Source: Cunninghamia lanceolata (lineage: Eukaryota > Streptophyta > Pinopsida > Cupressales > Cupressaceae). Taken from it: 64,000 nucleotides of DNA. Each line of letters begins with the position of its first letter. Position 1 is the first letter of the stretch. The stretch spans positions 5,420,501-5,484,500 of the forward strand of contig BSBN01001017.1 of assembly GCA_027924645.1 (NCBI GenBank). The letters are read 5' to 3'. A program made the translations under genes and the position numbers. Shown one piece after another: positions 11,833-24,310 of the stretch. The notes under the pieces are model-generated. The model saw nothing but the letters and a program-made list of their open reading frames with translations. It was not told where the DNA came from and did not search any database.

Positions 11833-12250
11833 CTATCCTCTCACCAGCTTCATGGGTGTAATATCCATGTCATATTCTTGTAAGACAGTGATCCATTTAG
11901 CCCTTTTTTCACCTGGCTCACTCTGCATTAATAGCATCTTCACTGCTGCATCAGGTACCACAACAATCACTTTACTTCTCAGTATATAGTGCCTGAACTT
12001 CTTTACTACTCGAACCAGAGCAAGTGCTTGCCTTTCAACGTCCATGTATCTCAATTCAACATCTTTGGAAAGGGCAGCTCATGAAGGCTATGTGATTTTC
12101 TTCCTTTTCTTCATTTCTCTGTGTCAGTACTGTTGCAGAGGTATGCTCTGAAGCAAATGAATAAATATAGAAGTCCCTGGTATAGTCTGGACTGATTAGA
12201 ACTGGAGCATCAGATATAGCTTTTTTAATGTCTTCAAAAGCTACTCTAGC
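11833..12250 (-). pseudogene. connection/RNase H domain of Gi pol (usual position)
   Basis: Directly downstream of RT on the minus strand. Typical gypsy RT-RNase H sequence is recognisable: DYTRDFYIYSFASEHTSATV (about 12200), DVERQALALVRVVKKFRHYI (about 12045) and WITVLQEYDMDITPMK (about 11890). A TAG just after the first half (about 12056) breaks the frame. This is the second RNase H of the element; the first lies upstream of RT at 13580-14059. Confidence 0.75.
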
Positions 12251-13090
12251 CTCTGGTGTCCACTCGATTTTAGCATCCTTCTTGAGCATGACATTTAAAG
12301 GTCTAACAATTTCTGCAAAGCTAGTGATAAACTTCCTAACAAAGTTAATCTTACCAAAGTAAGATTTGAGCTCCTTTTTGCTTCCAAGAAGCTGTATTTT
12401 CATGATGGATTCCACCCTGTCAGGATCAATGATGATCCCATTTTCAGTTATCACGTGGCCTAATAATTTTCCTATTGTTACCCCAAATATGTATTTCTTG
12501 GGGTTCAACGATATCCCATATTGTTCACATTTTTTAAGCACATTTTCTAAGATCTTCTACATGGTTTCCTCTATCTTTAGAGAATACTGTTAAGTCATCC
12601 ATGTATATGACTATGCATTTTCCTATTAAGCCTCTGAAGGCTATGTCCATTGCTCGTTGGAATGTTGCTCCAGTGTTGATTAACCCAAACAGCATGCACC
12701 TTTAAGTGAATATCCCCCACTTTGTGGTGAAGGAAGTTTTCAATCTATTGATTTTGTCCACCATTACCTGGTTATAGCCTGAGAAACCATCCAGAAATGA
12801 CATCATTTTAGCACCATTCACAATTTGCAGGACTTCATCCAGGGAAGGTAAAGGATAATTATCCTTCTCAGACTCTCTATTCAAATTCCTAAAGTCCATG
12901 TATAATTTGATGTCTCCATTTTTCTTCCTCACTGGGACCAGATTTGCTACCCAGGTGGAGTGCCTCACAGGAAATATGATCCTAGCATTTAACAGTTTCT
13001 TAACCTCCTCAAAAATAATGGGTTCCAGCAAAGCATTGACAGGCCTTTACTTCTGTTTGAAAGGCTTGGCATCTGGCTTGTGTGAGTGAT
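12251..13090 (-). pseudogene. reverse transcriptase of Gi, decayed
   Basis: Minus-strand RT with the expected blocks in order: VKKLLNARIIFPV, WVANLVPVRKKNGD, FLDGFSGYNQ, the catalytic YMDD box (about 12609-12598) and LGHVITENGI. It would copy element RNA to cDNA in a cytoplasmic particle. A TAG at 12702 and frame changes between 12700 and 12540 break the coding sequence. The domain lies in the order PR, RNase H, RT. Confidence 0.85.
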
Positions 13091-13144
13091 GACTGATGTG
13101 TCATACATTTTTAGCTCATCATAAGTCTAGGTAATGACATGGAT

Positions 13145-13567
13145 TTAATCTTTGAGAGCTTGGGTTATTCCTTCTAACTCTTCTTCTATGCAAACTTTTC
13201 CTATCAAGACATTTTTCTTTTCATCATTATGTCCAATATTAACCTGTGAATATTGTCCTCCATCATCTTTTCGAAGATCCTTCTGTTTCAGCATGTTGTC
13301 CAGATCAAATGCTCTCTCTAGCTCTATCATTCCCTTAGGAATCTTGTTGCTGGGCAACTCTAAGATTTCTTCTTCTTCCCAGACATGATCTTCTATATTG
13401 TTCTCATCTATAATCTGCACATCAAATATATCCCTGTTGGAGATGAAATCTAGGATATGCTGATCATCATCGAATACTTGGAGGTTGGTTACATTGTCAG
13501 GCACAGAAGGTACTGATACCAACTTTACTGAAAATCTTTTCAAACCAGAAATAGACAGTGGCTCCAA
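13145..13567 (-). pseudogene. acidic spacer between the extra RNase H and RT of Gi
   Basis: A 140-codon open stretch on the minus strand, rich in Asp, Glu and Asn, with hydrophobic patches. I recognise no domain. It probably links RNase H and RT in the polyprotein. It is uninterrupted, in contrast to its neighbours. Confidence 0.5.
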
Positions 13568-13579
13568 AGTGTTGGCAGC

Positions 13580-14059
13580 CTAGGCTAAAGCATCTACCCT
13601 ATGATTCTGTTCTCTGGGTACGTGGGTAATATTGAATGCATCAAAAGATTCTATCAGGTCCCACACCCTGTGTCTATAATTGGATAATTTTTTATAATTG
13701 CAAGAGTAAATTCCTCTTACTTGTCTCACGACTAATTCTGAGTCTCCATACACATGTAGAATTTTCACTTTCTTCTTAAGGGCAAATAGTATCCCATGAA
13801 TTAGAGCTTCATACTCTGTTACATTGTTGGTGTAGGGGAACTGCAGTCTGTATGCTGCCAAGTAGGATTTTCCATATGGTTTAACAAGATCTATCCCTAC
13901 TTCAGTTCCTTGTTTTGACTTGGATCCATCAAATCTAAGGATCCATGGCTTGTCTTCAGCCAAAGGCTTATCTGAGCCTTCCTTTTTCTTTGCAGTTCTG
14001 GCAGCTGCACCACTTGATATCCACTTTAACTTTGGTATCTTAGCTTTCTTAGACTTCAT
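13580..14059 (-). pseudogene. extra (aRNH-like) RNase H of Gi, upstream of RT
   Basis: A 159-codon open frame on the minus strand with a complete RNase H pattern: the first Asp in ILRFDGSKSKQGTEVG, the Glu in NNVTEYEALIHGI, the Asp in LHVYGDSELVVRQV, and a terminal HVPREQNHRVDALA carrying the last Asp. This is the plant/archaeal-type RNase H (RVT_3-like) that Tat gypsy elements acquired. All four acidic positions are kept. What is odd is its place: it follows the protease and precedes RT, whereas in element G at the left edge the same type of domain directly precedes integrase. Confidence 0.8.
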
Positions 14060-14682
14060 CTTTCCTTTCTTCTATGAAGCTGATGTCTCTTCTTTCCTTT
14101 TATCACCAGAAGGTAAATCTTCTGGACTAGGCAATGTCTATCTTTTCAAAATATGTAGACACAGTGAACAAGTAGTTTCTGAGTGAGGTGCTTCATGTAA
14201 CCTGCACCAGCCTTCAATCAAGACATCCTATGGGAATCTCTACTGCTGTGTCATCTTGTAAATCTCTTTTAACAGGAACTCTTCAAATTTAGATAGATTG
14301 CTACCTCTGTCCTCATCAGATAACTCATAATCTGATTCAACTAAACAATCACTCCTTGGGGTGATTTTCTTTTCCTTTTAACATTACTCTGGTTGCATAC
14401 CAGCATCTCTTCTATCATCTAAACATGACCTTCATCCTACGGTATAACTTCTTCTGTTCCTGCAGAAGATAGATAAAATTCAGTGTCACTATCACTGTCT
14501 GCAGAACTTACCTCTAATGATGATGATGATGATAGTGATTCATCACTGCACGCTTGTTCCAGCTCCATCATATCTATGCATGTTTCACAAGTTTTCTTTG
14601 AATGTGACTCATTATGCAACCTGCACCATCCATCAATTAAAATATCATTAACATGTATCTTTAATAATTAACACCATTTCAC
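14060..14682 (-). pseudogene. Ser/Asp-rich linker of Gi with two zinc-binding-like WCRLH motifs
   Basis: Minus-strand linker between protease and extra RNase H. Two related segments start WCRLH and continue with a second His and a C-x2-C: WCRLHNESHSKKTCETC (about 14625-14575) and WCRLHEAPHSETTCSLC (about 14213-14160). Both follow similar upstream residues (a GW pair), so they look like an internal duplication. A very Ser-rich acidic stretch lies at about 14560-14480. The motif resembles the gag WCRIH finger at about 16095. Stops break the linker. Role unknown; metal or nucleic-acid binding is possible. Confidence 0.55.
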
Positions 14683-15345
14683 CTATTTAGATAAGTGCAT
14701 CTCAAAATTCCTGAAGTGATCTACCTCATTTTCATTCTCAGGGTTACAATCAGATTCTACAACTATTTTGTCATCTTGAGGGTCATCGTCATGATGATGA
14801 ACATCATACATCAGGATTTCTTCTATCTTGACAGTCTGGGGTCTGATGGAGTAAACTTCGGGTTCCACATCCACATACATGATCCCGTTAGTTTTGTTAT
14901 ATTCAGTGATCATGTGCTTCATGCGAGGCTCAACATCTATCCTTATCTGGTTTGGTATCCCTTTCCAGGGCAACCACATATGACTGAAATCTGTGGACAT
15001 ATATCCCTTAAGGGTTTTAGACCAGTCTCTGCTGAGTAGCATCCCATAGGTATCAGGTATATCAACTACCTAAATATCGATATAATACTAGATTCTAGGA
15101 TCCGATGCTAGCTACATGTGAATGTGAGTTAATTCTCCTACCACACTCACTTCTGTTTTGTCCAATTGTGTCACTTTCTTTAACGATTTAGTAGGATGCA
15201 ACCCTAAAGCATTGCATATAGATAGGGGCATTACATTGGTAGATGCTCCTGAGTCTACTAAACAGTTGTGCAAATTTTTACTGAACATCCTTATGGTAAG
15301 GAGGAAAGGAGGTGACTCACTCTTGTCTCTACAGCTTGAACAGTA
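14683..15345 (-). pseudogene. aspartic protease region of Gi
   Basis: The retroviral-type protease active site is read on the minus strand as LVDSGASTNVMPLSICNALG (about 15280-15210). A region with VDIPDTYGMLLSRDWSKTL follows (about 15075-15015), the second conserved block, and then an acidic tail. The protease would cut the gag-pol polyprotein. TAG stops and a frame change lie between the two blocks (about 15060-15120). The 119-codon open part is 14683-15042. Confidence 0.75.
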
Positions 15346-15401
15346 GCTGGCACCTTGTGTTTAACATTAGTGTCTCTAGCAGCATGATCTTTACTACTAG
15401 A

Positions 15402-17474
15402 CTAACCTGAGGGATGATTATCTTCTTTTAGAGCATTATCATCTAGTGATTTCATAAATGCCTTCTTGATGGAAGGAGTTTTAAGCAACTCTGACAAGGA
15501 TAAGCTGATTTTAATCTTTTTCATCTCATCAGCGAGATAAGTGACCAACTTGTCAGATTCATGAGGCAGATTCACAGCCTTTGGTGCTGTATTTGGTGAT
15601 GCTAAGTATTGAGCATTCACCTTGGGAAAACCAAGGTTATTACTTGCCTTGGGGTCAGGAGGTGTATTGAAATTGTTTGGAAGCAAGGAAGAGGTCAAAG
15701 GACGAGTAGGTCTGTTGGCATTATTTCTCAGGTTGTAGTTATGCTTACCCTGATATTGCTATTGGTAGGCATATACCTCCTCATTTTCATTTGAGGGCTC
15801 ATTTTCATCCTCAAAGGGGAAAACATAATTTAACTCAAAAGCCATGGCTGATTCTTCACATGCCAGGGTGTAATCTTGGTGAGCATGCGCTTTCTGCTAA
15901 TAAGGATGCCGCATGTAGCTCTCTAGCACTAAGGCAGAATCATATCCATAAGGAACAAGTTCATTTCCTTCTACATGAGGTTGATTTCTTGAAGTATTGG
16001 ACACTTCAGTATGGAAAATGCTAGCAGCAATTCTAAATTGAGGACAGTCTAACTCTACATGTGCATTGGTGTTATGTATTCTGCACCAGTTAGTGAGGGC
16101 TGCTTCTGCAAGGTTGACTCTAGTAGTCTGTTTGTGTTCACCAGGAGGCAGATTGTCTAGGGGTGATGGCAAAGAACTATTGTTTGGCCTAGTGTTCCAC
16201 ACTCTGGGCTGTCTAGGAGGATTATTATTTCCATTATTGTTATAGTTATTGTTGTACCCCCTATCAGGATAATTTGGTCTATCATTGGTATAGCCTCTGT
16301 TCTGATTAGGCTGGGAATAGAAGTTTTGGCTCCTTAAGTGAGTAATCTCAATTGTAAGTTTCCTTAACTGAGCTGATATTTCCTTAATCTCTTCTTTCTC
16401 TTCCTGAACCTTGGCCACTACATTTTTTGTCAAGGGCTTGAAAAAGGAAGATCCATTGTTATTGTTGTTTTGATCTATAACCTGAGGTGCTTGTATCTAT
16501 CCTGGATACTGCAGCATCTGGCCATTTCCATTTGGAGGTGGCATAATACTCAGTGGAGGTACTTGCAAAGGTGCTGGCATCATAGCTGGAGGCATCATGG
16601 CTCCATTAGGCTATTGCTGGGCAGGATATGTTGGATAACCAGGAATTGTGGGAAATGCTATGTTTGGCGTGGGAGCAGGAACTAGCTGCTGGCTGACCTT
16701 GATAGCTTCTTGGAAAGCTAGTGTCAAAGTTGTGACATTAGGATGTGCTCTCCTAATAAACATGGAAGTTAAAGGATCTAGAGCTGAATAATATATGCTC
16801 CTCGCAGCTTCATCAGTTACAGTATATGGGGTAACTAACTTAGATAGCATTTTCTAGAACCTAGCATTGAAGTTGGCAATAGGTTCTCCTTCAAATCATT
16901 TGATTGTGGCAAATAAATGATAGTTCATTGAAGGATCCACAGGTATTTTGAACCTATCAGTGAAAGCTTTCTCCATAATAGCCCATGATCTGACTGAACC
17001 CTAACCAAGACTAATATACCAGTTATAGGCTTCTTCCCCTAAGGAAAATGGAAATAACTGACATACAACATCCTGATGCTCTATTCTAGCCCTACAACAG
17101 GCTTCCTTGAAAGTTCTGATATGATCATCCACATCCTGATATGGATGATACTTTGGACAAATTCTATCTAGATTCTTTAGCAGAGCATGATAGGCATTCA
17201 AAGTCAAAGGCGATTCTGCTACAAAGAATGAAATTGCAACCAGTGGAGGTTGAACCTGAGGTATGACTAGTTGAGGTTGAACTAGAGGTGTGATAGGTGA
17301 TCCTGTAGTTATTTGTAAACCAATAGGAGTTACAGGAGGACATTCTGGTGATGCGCTTGACACACTAGAATTGAGAGTGTGATGAATGTCCACAATTCTA
17401 GGTCTAAATCCTCTGACAGGTAATTCTTCAAAGATTCCACTGGACCTAGACCTGGTATTTGGCCTGAAAGCCAA
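15402..17474 (-). pseudogene. gag of Gi, decayed
   Basis: Starts at the ATG of MAFRPNTRSRSSG, 460 bases downstream of the LTR on the minus strand. A proline-rich N-terminus leads to a gag (Retrotrans_gag-like) domain with HIRTFKEACCRARIEHQD and LFPFSLGEEAYNWYISL (about 17150-17005). Then come a Pro/Met-rich linker, an Asn/Gly-rich segment (about 16330-16200) and a zinc-finger-like WCRIHNTNAHVELDC (C-x2-H-x4-H-x4-C, about 16095-16050). The tail includes a helical segment around 15560. Several TAG stops stand where Gln is expected (after SLG at 17001, after PAQQ at 16611, after HPY at 15897). Forms the particle shell in the family. Confidence 0.75.
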
Positions 17475-17914
17475 GATTTCTCAAATTTAAGGAAAATCAG
17501 CTGGTTGACTATAAAGATTAGTTGGAATTTACCAGCACAGACTGTATTTATGGTCAGAAAGTGAGACTGATTGGATATTTATGGGATATTTGCATGAACA
17601 ATGCAAACATGAGGTGATATTGAGGTCTAGTGACACTTGCAATCGAATATCAGGTTTCTAAGTAGATTACCTCAAAGATTTGATAAATTTACTTGAAATA
17701 GGACTAATCTTTGTAAATTCATGATGATTGACTATAAAGCTTGCAATATTTATGATTGATTTTAAAAACTTCACAAATGTTTAGCATGTACAAGCTTACA
17801 ACAACAAATCATTGTGTATGACTTGAAATTCGGAGGTATTTCAGTGTTATCTTACTGTCTACATCATCAAATACGATAAAACTTACTGATGATGAGCAAG
17901 ATGGCTTCTGGCCC

Positions 17915-17933
17915 TCCTTCTAGCACCAATTTA
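17915..17933 (-). promoter_or_regulatory. primer-binding site candidate of Gi
   Basis: On the minus strand, immediately after the LTR end and a short ATAAAT spacer, stands TGGTGCTAGAAGGAGGGCC. TGG is the complement of the tRNA CCA end. I cannot assign the tRNA with confidence; it is not the initiator methionine type used by the copia elements here. Confidence 0.55.
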
Positions 17934-18839
17934 TGTTGATCATGATGTTAGTCCTAAACAAACATAGAATAAAAGTTACACAACCTTTACTTATCTTGAA
18001 AGATACAATGAATTCAAAGAATTCATGATCCCAAGTCTCTATGGATTAGTTCATAATCTACATATGTTACTCAGTGGTTGATGTGTGTTGCTATTTTCCA
18101 TTCAGGGGCCTTACATTTGCTTATCAGTAGGATTCTATTTCTATAAGGATGCTACACAAAAAGGTTATTCTACACAGTATATTTCTAAAAATAGTGTGTC
18201 TATAATTAGATCTTTGCATGATATTTGTCAATTGTACATGCTTTAACTTCAAATATGCTATGAATTTTCAGTTGTCTATGAGATGTCTACATATTTCATG
18301 TAATTTACTTCTGATTACCTATTATTTGCAATTGCGATGGTGAATTTATGAAATTAAAAGAAATTGAAAAGAATACTTCAAATTATGATGAATCTTTAGC
18401 TATTGAGCCACATACACACTTGATACTATCATTAGGAGAAGAAATCAAACCATATTTTCACCAGGATGTTCCACAGCTAGATACAGATGATGCTAACTTC
18501 AAAGGATGATGAATGAAGATAATACATGCAGACTGATGAGCACTCCAAGGGACGCAACAAATCAAAGCATGTATCAAGAATTCAAACACAAACTACTTAG
18601 AATTTATGATGATTTGTAATCAAAATGGTCTTCTCTTTCATTAAGTATGCAAAAACATGTAGGTTTACAATAACTTTGAAATAGGCTCTAATATTTCAGC
18701 AAACAAATTTCAATTAAGCTTTGAATGTTTAAAACAAGGCATCCCTGCACCTTTATAGAATAAGGTGAGGGAGCGGTTACAAACGATCTATGATCAAGAT
18801 TTATCGATTAAGATCCACGGTGCATAGTCCTTTTGACTT

Positions 18840-21800
18840 GGTCAACTATCTCTCGTGGCACAGGTTGCCAGCTGGCAACCATCTAGGTAACTTATTTTCT
18901 TCTAAGTACCTGATGCATATATTTCCCTTGTAGAGCATCTTCATCTACTCCTCAAGTTCTTCTTCTTCATCATCATGATCATCATGATCATCACTTTCTG
19001 TGTCTTCATCATCCTGATGGATATCGCCTTGTATATGGACCTGCCTTGTCATCGTCATGATCAGCTACTATTCTTTCAACTTCCCCGCCATCCTGAGTTT
19101 TGGCTTTACTGATGGCGTGCTTGTGGGACTTTACTGATGGCTTGCTTGTGGGCTTGAAATTTATCTCTTAGGGTCTCTAATTTACCCTTCCTGTTGCTCA
19201 ATGTTTCATTATAGTTTTCCACCCTGACTTTGATCCTCATGATCTTGTTCATTGCTTCTTTTGTCAGGTGGGTAAGAGGGTCATCATCCATCGGCTGGAA
19301 GTTATTATGCAGAGCTTTTATAGCAAAGTCTACATCTTGGTTTTCAATTTTCCCTTCTACTTTTCCCTCTAAGACCTCCAGGACTTCCGCTTCATAGGAC
19401 ATCATGTTGTGTAGTTTCACACTGATATCTCTTAACTTATTATTGCACTTCTTCAGTACATCACATTCAAACTTGATGTCTTTATACCAAATATCTACCA
19501 GCATGGTAGTGTTATTATCCAAGACCTGATTATTTATTAGGATTTGAGGATTAATCCTCTTTATTTCACTCAAAGTACACAAGGCTTTCTCTAACTGAAA
19601 TGACCTTCTTCCGGTCTCAGTCTGTAATTTATCAACTTTCTTCCTGGAGATACTCAAAGAATTCCACCTTTGCAAAGAGGCTCTCACTACTTCCTTAGCT
19701 CCTGTTAGTGCTGATGACATCTATTTCCTCATAATCACTAACTCATGCTTCATAAGGTCTAATTTATTAACCTCCTCTTGAGAAATTACAGTCAATGGGA
19801 CTGCCTGATCTGATGATGTATTGTCAGGGTTAATCAACCCTTTTATGTACGAGTGCAGCTGAGCAATGTGCTCTTTATGCTGCTTATTCTTCTCTTTTTC
19901 TTTCTTCACCCTTTGGGTTAAAAAATCTATTATATCCTTCCCTTCCTGACCTTCTTGGTCTTCATTGGCAAACCCCAAGTCAACTGTGGTGATCTGGAAT
20001 TCTTCTAGGGTGATTTTGCCTTTCTCTTTCTCAACGATGGGAAGTGCTACCTAGGCAGTCCTTCTGCGTGTAGCAGGATCTCTTCTAATTACAGATGTTA
20101 ATCTATCTTTCCTCTTAGGTTCATGATGGTTTCTGAAAACAATGTTGAAACATCAAATTCTTGAATCTCAAAACCTGATTCCATACCTATTTCTTTCTCA
20201 AGCCATTAAGGTCTCTGGATCCTTGGAGTCCGTCATCATCATCATGTCCACCTTGATCTCCAACATTTGTCTCAGTTCTTGGTGGAGAGGGTGATTTCAT
20301 TATTTCTTCCTTATGATATTCATCATGAGGGGGATACTATTGTATTTCTTCTTCTTGAATAACTTCTTGCAGGGGAGCATCATGCTGTGTATCTACATGC
20401 TGGTCATGGACCTGATCTTTTACTCCCTCCTTTTGTGTCTCATCCACTTTAGTAATTTCATCATCCTGAGGTATATTTGCATCCATGGATATCATTGTGT
20501 TCATACTAGGTGCATCTACCTGATCCTAGATCACATTATGATCCGCACCTGATGTATCTACCTCCTGAGTCTTTAGGTCATCATGACCTGATGTATCCTT
20601 ATCACCTGAGGTTTCTTAAGTTTTTGGGGCATCATCACCTGATGTGTCTTTATCTTTCCCACCTTTTTGCTGGACTTCTACTATTTTAGGCTCAGTTGGT
20701 ATTTCTTGTTGTTGCTGACCCATATCTGGAATGCTGCTTTCTGTTTCCATCTGTTTAACTTCTTCAACATTTTCTATTTTATCAAGGGCACCTGCTTGAT
20801 GTTTAGGATGTGTCACATCCTCCCTGTATGTTAAGTCTATCACCTAAGGGCTAGTTACTTGATCAACTAACTTATCAAGCCCTATTTGTTGGGCTACCCT
20901 CTCTGGGCTACTTTCTCCCTCTTGCTCTATTTGCTTCAACTCTTCTAATACCGCCATCTGTGCTGATGGGGTTCCATGTGGGGTCATGCGAGTGTTAGAA
21001 GCAAGGGTCTCCATCTGCTAAGAGGTTACGTTCTATACCACCTCATCATCTGATAGGTCCACAGTTTCCTCTAATGAGAAAGGACCATCTTGAACTGCTC
21101 TAGTGGCTTCTTTTGCTTGCTCTTCAGCCTTCTCATTTTTAAACTGAATGATGGTAGGAAGTGGCACATCATGTTGCAATTCTTTCTTGAACACTTCACT
21201 ACCAGCTCCCCTTAATACTATGGGGTCATGTCTTATTTCACCCCTCATAGATGTTCTCTGTCTTTTAGGTGGTGATACCACCAGGGGTGCCTTCCTCTTT
21301 CTTGTGACCATCATAGGGTCATTTCCTGCAGGCTCTTTATTCACTGGCTCCTCCTTAAGAATGATATCCTCTTCCACATTCTACTGTGAGGTTTGGCCCC
21401 TATCTGTTACTCTTGGAGTCTCCCCAGTTGGCCTTAGGATTCTTTTTGTACTTGGTTTATCCACCAAAGGCTGTGTAGATGAGGCTGATGCCTGTCCTGA
21501 TATAGATGCACCTTCAGTTGATATATCAACTCTTTCAACTATTACCCCTTTAGGTTCACTATCAGTCTTTCTTCCCCTGGGGGGTCCTTTGCTTTGTTTC
21601 TGAGGTGGCAGCCTTTCTCCATTAGATTTTCTCTTCTCAACAAGAAAGTCATCATATTCTTCATCTAGAATCTCCTGCCTTTCCCTCTTGTTATCTACTG
21701 TGAGGGCTATACCCCTCTTCTTCAGTGTATTGATTTGTTCATTTACCCATGCTTGGGTCAACTGCAGCACCCCCTTGTAAACCGATCTAATGAAATGTCT

Positions 21801-23295
21801 TCAGGTTGCGTTAGGTCAGGGGCTGAAATGGTGTCATTGTACACCTTTTTATCTTCATACTCATTGGACATAGTCTTACCATCATCTTTCTTTAATTGTA
21901 TAGGCACTGGAATGCAATCAAATGTCTTAACCTGATTAAGGGTGAGTCTCTAATATTTTCTTCTTCTGACGTTAGCCTCATCTTCACAGTCAGTCCAGAA
22001 ATCCTCTAAGTGCTTCTGATGAATGGGCTTCCCTATGATCTTTTGCATTCTCCTATAGGGGTCATATGATCTGGCCAATGGAAATGGCTGTAATTTCATC
22101 AGGTTCAAACATGCTATGGCCTTCTTTATGTTTTTTGAATCAGGGCATATATACCACCCTATAGTTATTGGAAACAAAACTGGAGGAATCTTATTGTTTT
22201 CTTTATATGCATCTAGTATAGTTGATACCTGTCTCAAAAACTCCATCAGGACTACCCCATCAGTAGCATTAATGGTTGTCCTTCAAAACCTTCTATTCTA
22301 ATGTAAGAAAATGTGGTAAACTGTATGAACTAAGCACCATGCTTGTATATAACTTCCTGATCTTCCATGCTCAGTCTTTTGGTTCTATCCTCCTCCATTG
22401 TTCTGACCAGATGCATAGAAAATGCATCATTCACCAATTTGTAATCAAGGAGATGATCTTTTCTCTGCAACTGAGGGTAATGATCCCATAAATGGGCATC
22501 ATTAATACTACCACCAATCTTTCCAACTGTGGTGAGTGCATCAAACGTACCCTTGTAAGCACATGAGTGTACAACATATGAAGTCATGTAAAATGAACAC
22601 TCCAGGCCTCCTAGGTTCATCATCTACTCATCTAAGGCATCACTAATGATTTTAGCCCATAATGGATTATTATCTGTATAAATGCACATCATGATGACCC
22701 CATACATCTAATCCTCGAAACTTCTAGCAGTAGGCTGGCCTGTCACTTTTCTGAGTAGGGCAATCATATACTAATATTCATCATCAAAGTCAAATTTGTA
22801 CAGGTGCACTGGTAATTTGGTAGAGGCAATGTAAGTGCTATTCTTTGACCTCCACTGGTATATCCTCTTTCTTGCAGTCTTTTTGTTATTTATATATTCA
22901 ATCTCTAGTTTTTTCAAATCCATACTAACTACCTTCTTTCCAACTGGGAGGCTGAAAGTAGATGCAATCCCTTTTATTGACAAATCTACATAAACCCTGC
23001 CATGTTTTTCCACCCTCCTTGTTTGAGGATTGTAATTCCTTGCACATTCTATTATCAACTCTGGAGTTTCCTTGGAATAGGATAATTCAACCGCATGCCA
23101 CATTCCTAATGTAAAAATGGTGTCCAGTAGTGTACTTTCTTTATCGTTATGCATCTTAGACAACCATGCCACTAAATCTGTGTTTCCCTAATGAGTATCT
23201 CCAATGACACCATACTTGAAATGCACTCCTTCAGGTTGATTAAACATAGGCTTAAGAAATTCAGACTTAGACTTGTTCCTCCTGATGTCTGCCAT
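18840..23295 (-). pseudogene. LTR-borne accessory reading frame, copy 2
   Basis: Same product as 3690-8115. Here the stretch from 23172 to 22771 is open across the site where copy 1 is frameshifted (it contains TIFTLGMWHAVELSYSKET and runs on to VHLYKFDFDDEY), which supports this reading. The coiled-coil end (about 19980-19110) is better preserved than in copy 1: 204 open codons begin MSSALTGAKEVVRASLQRW. The tail shows an acidic HQDDEDTESDDHDDHDDEEE run near 18990. A 13-base loss near 22265 and the 24-base duplication near 19130 are private faults. No catalytic motif recognised. If translated, the protein would be about 1,400 residues and would be made from either LTR promoter. Confidence 0.7.
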
Positions 23296-23877
23296 GGATT
23301 CCTGTAATGAACACGACTGGTCTTACCATAAAATTCTATATTCATTCATATACAACATTATACATTTACAGCATCATGCATATTATACTTATTAATCTCC
23401 ATTTCATCATGATATGCATACTTACAGCTTCAAACCACTAGAAAAGCATCCTACTTGGACATGCAGAAAACGACACAGGAGGGTTTTTAATTACTTACCT
23501 AACAACGCTTATCTCCTGGATTAGGCTGATGATTATGGAAAAGGGGCTCAGATATCGGTGATAATCATGTGTTCTATTTTGCTGTAAGCTGTATCTGTCC
23601 GCAGGTAGGTTGTATGAGGGTTTGAATGTTTACTTTATAAATCCTCATTTCTTCGCAAGGTAAATGCAAAATGACCTTGGAAATTCACTTTTATCCTCAT
23701 TAGTAGGGCAAATTAGGGCAAAACCAGGTTAAATTGATCAAAACCATTGATCTTCTGTATGAAATTCACAGATGTTGCCAAGTGTGTGTATCACATTCAC
23801 AATTGGTGGGAATCCACCTACTGCATGTATGTGCATTAAATGTTACAAGGCAAGAGGAGGGGGGTGGTCTTCAGAAG

Positions 23878-24310
23878 ATCAGGTGATATTTGAAATATGA
23901 CCCCCTCTATGTAATATGACCTTCCACCTTTGAGCGGCAACACTGATGTCAATGGATTGGGTGATATTGAGAATATCAGGTGATATTCAAAATATCGGGT
24001 GATATTGATAATATCGGGTCATGTTTTTAAGATCGGGTGATATTCAATATGTGATCCCTCAAAACTAAAGTGACCCCTTTTCGAAAGATCAGGATGATGT
24101 CACCGTCATGTTATTGTAAAAGGGTGATCGTTGGAAATATACCTCCATGAGGTAAAAAGATGATGACATCACGGGTGATTCTCTTTGTTCATCAGGATTG
24201 GATGACGTCATCATTATATTGGCTCTAGGGTGATATTTTGCGATAGGGTGATATTTGAAAGATCAGGTGATATTCAAAACATCGGGTGATATTTGAAATA
24301 TGACCCCCGC
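23878..24310 (-). promoter_or_regulatory. array of imperfect palindromes in U3 of the Gi 5' LTR
   Basis: Same array as 8695-9130, with units GATATTGAGAATATC, GATATTCAAAATATC and GATATTGATAATATC in close tandem around 23966-24017 and further units near 24226-24300. Because the two LTRs were identical at insertion, this array has been kept recognisable in both, with changes mostly inside the 3-base centre or in flanking bases. Confidence 0.65.
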
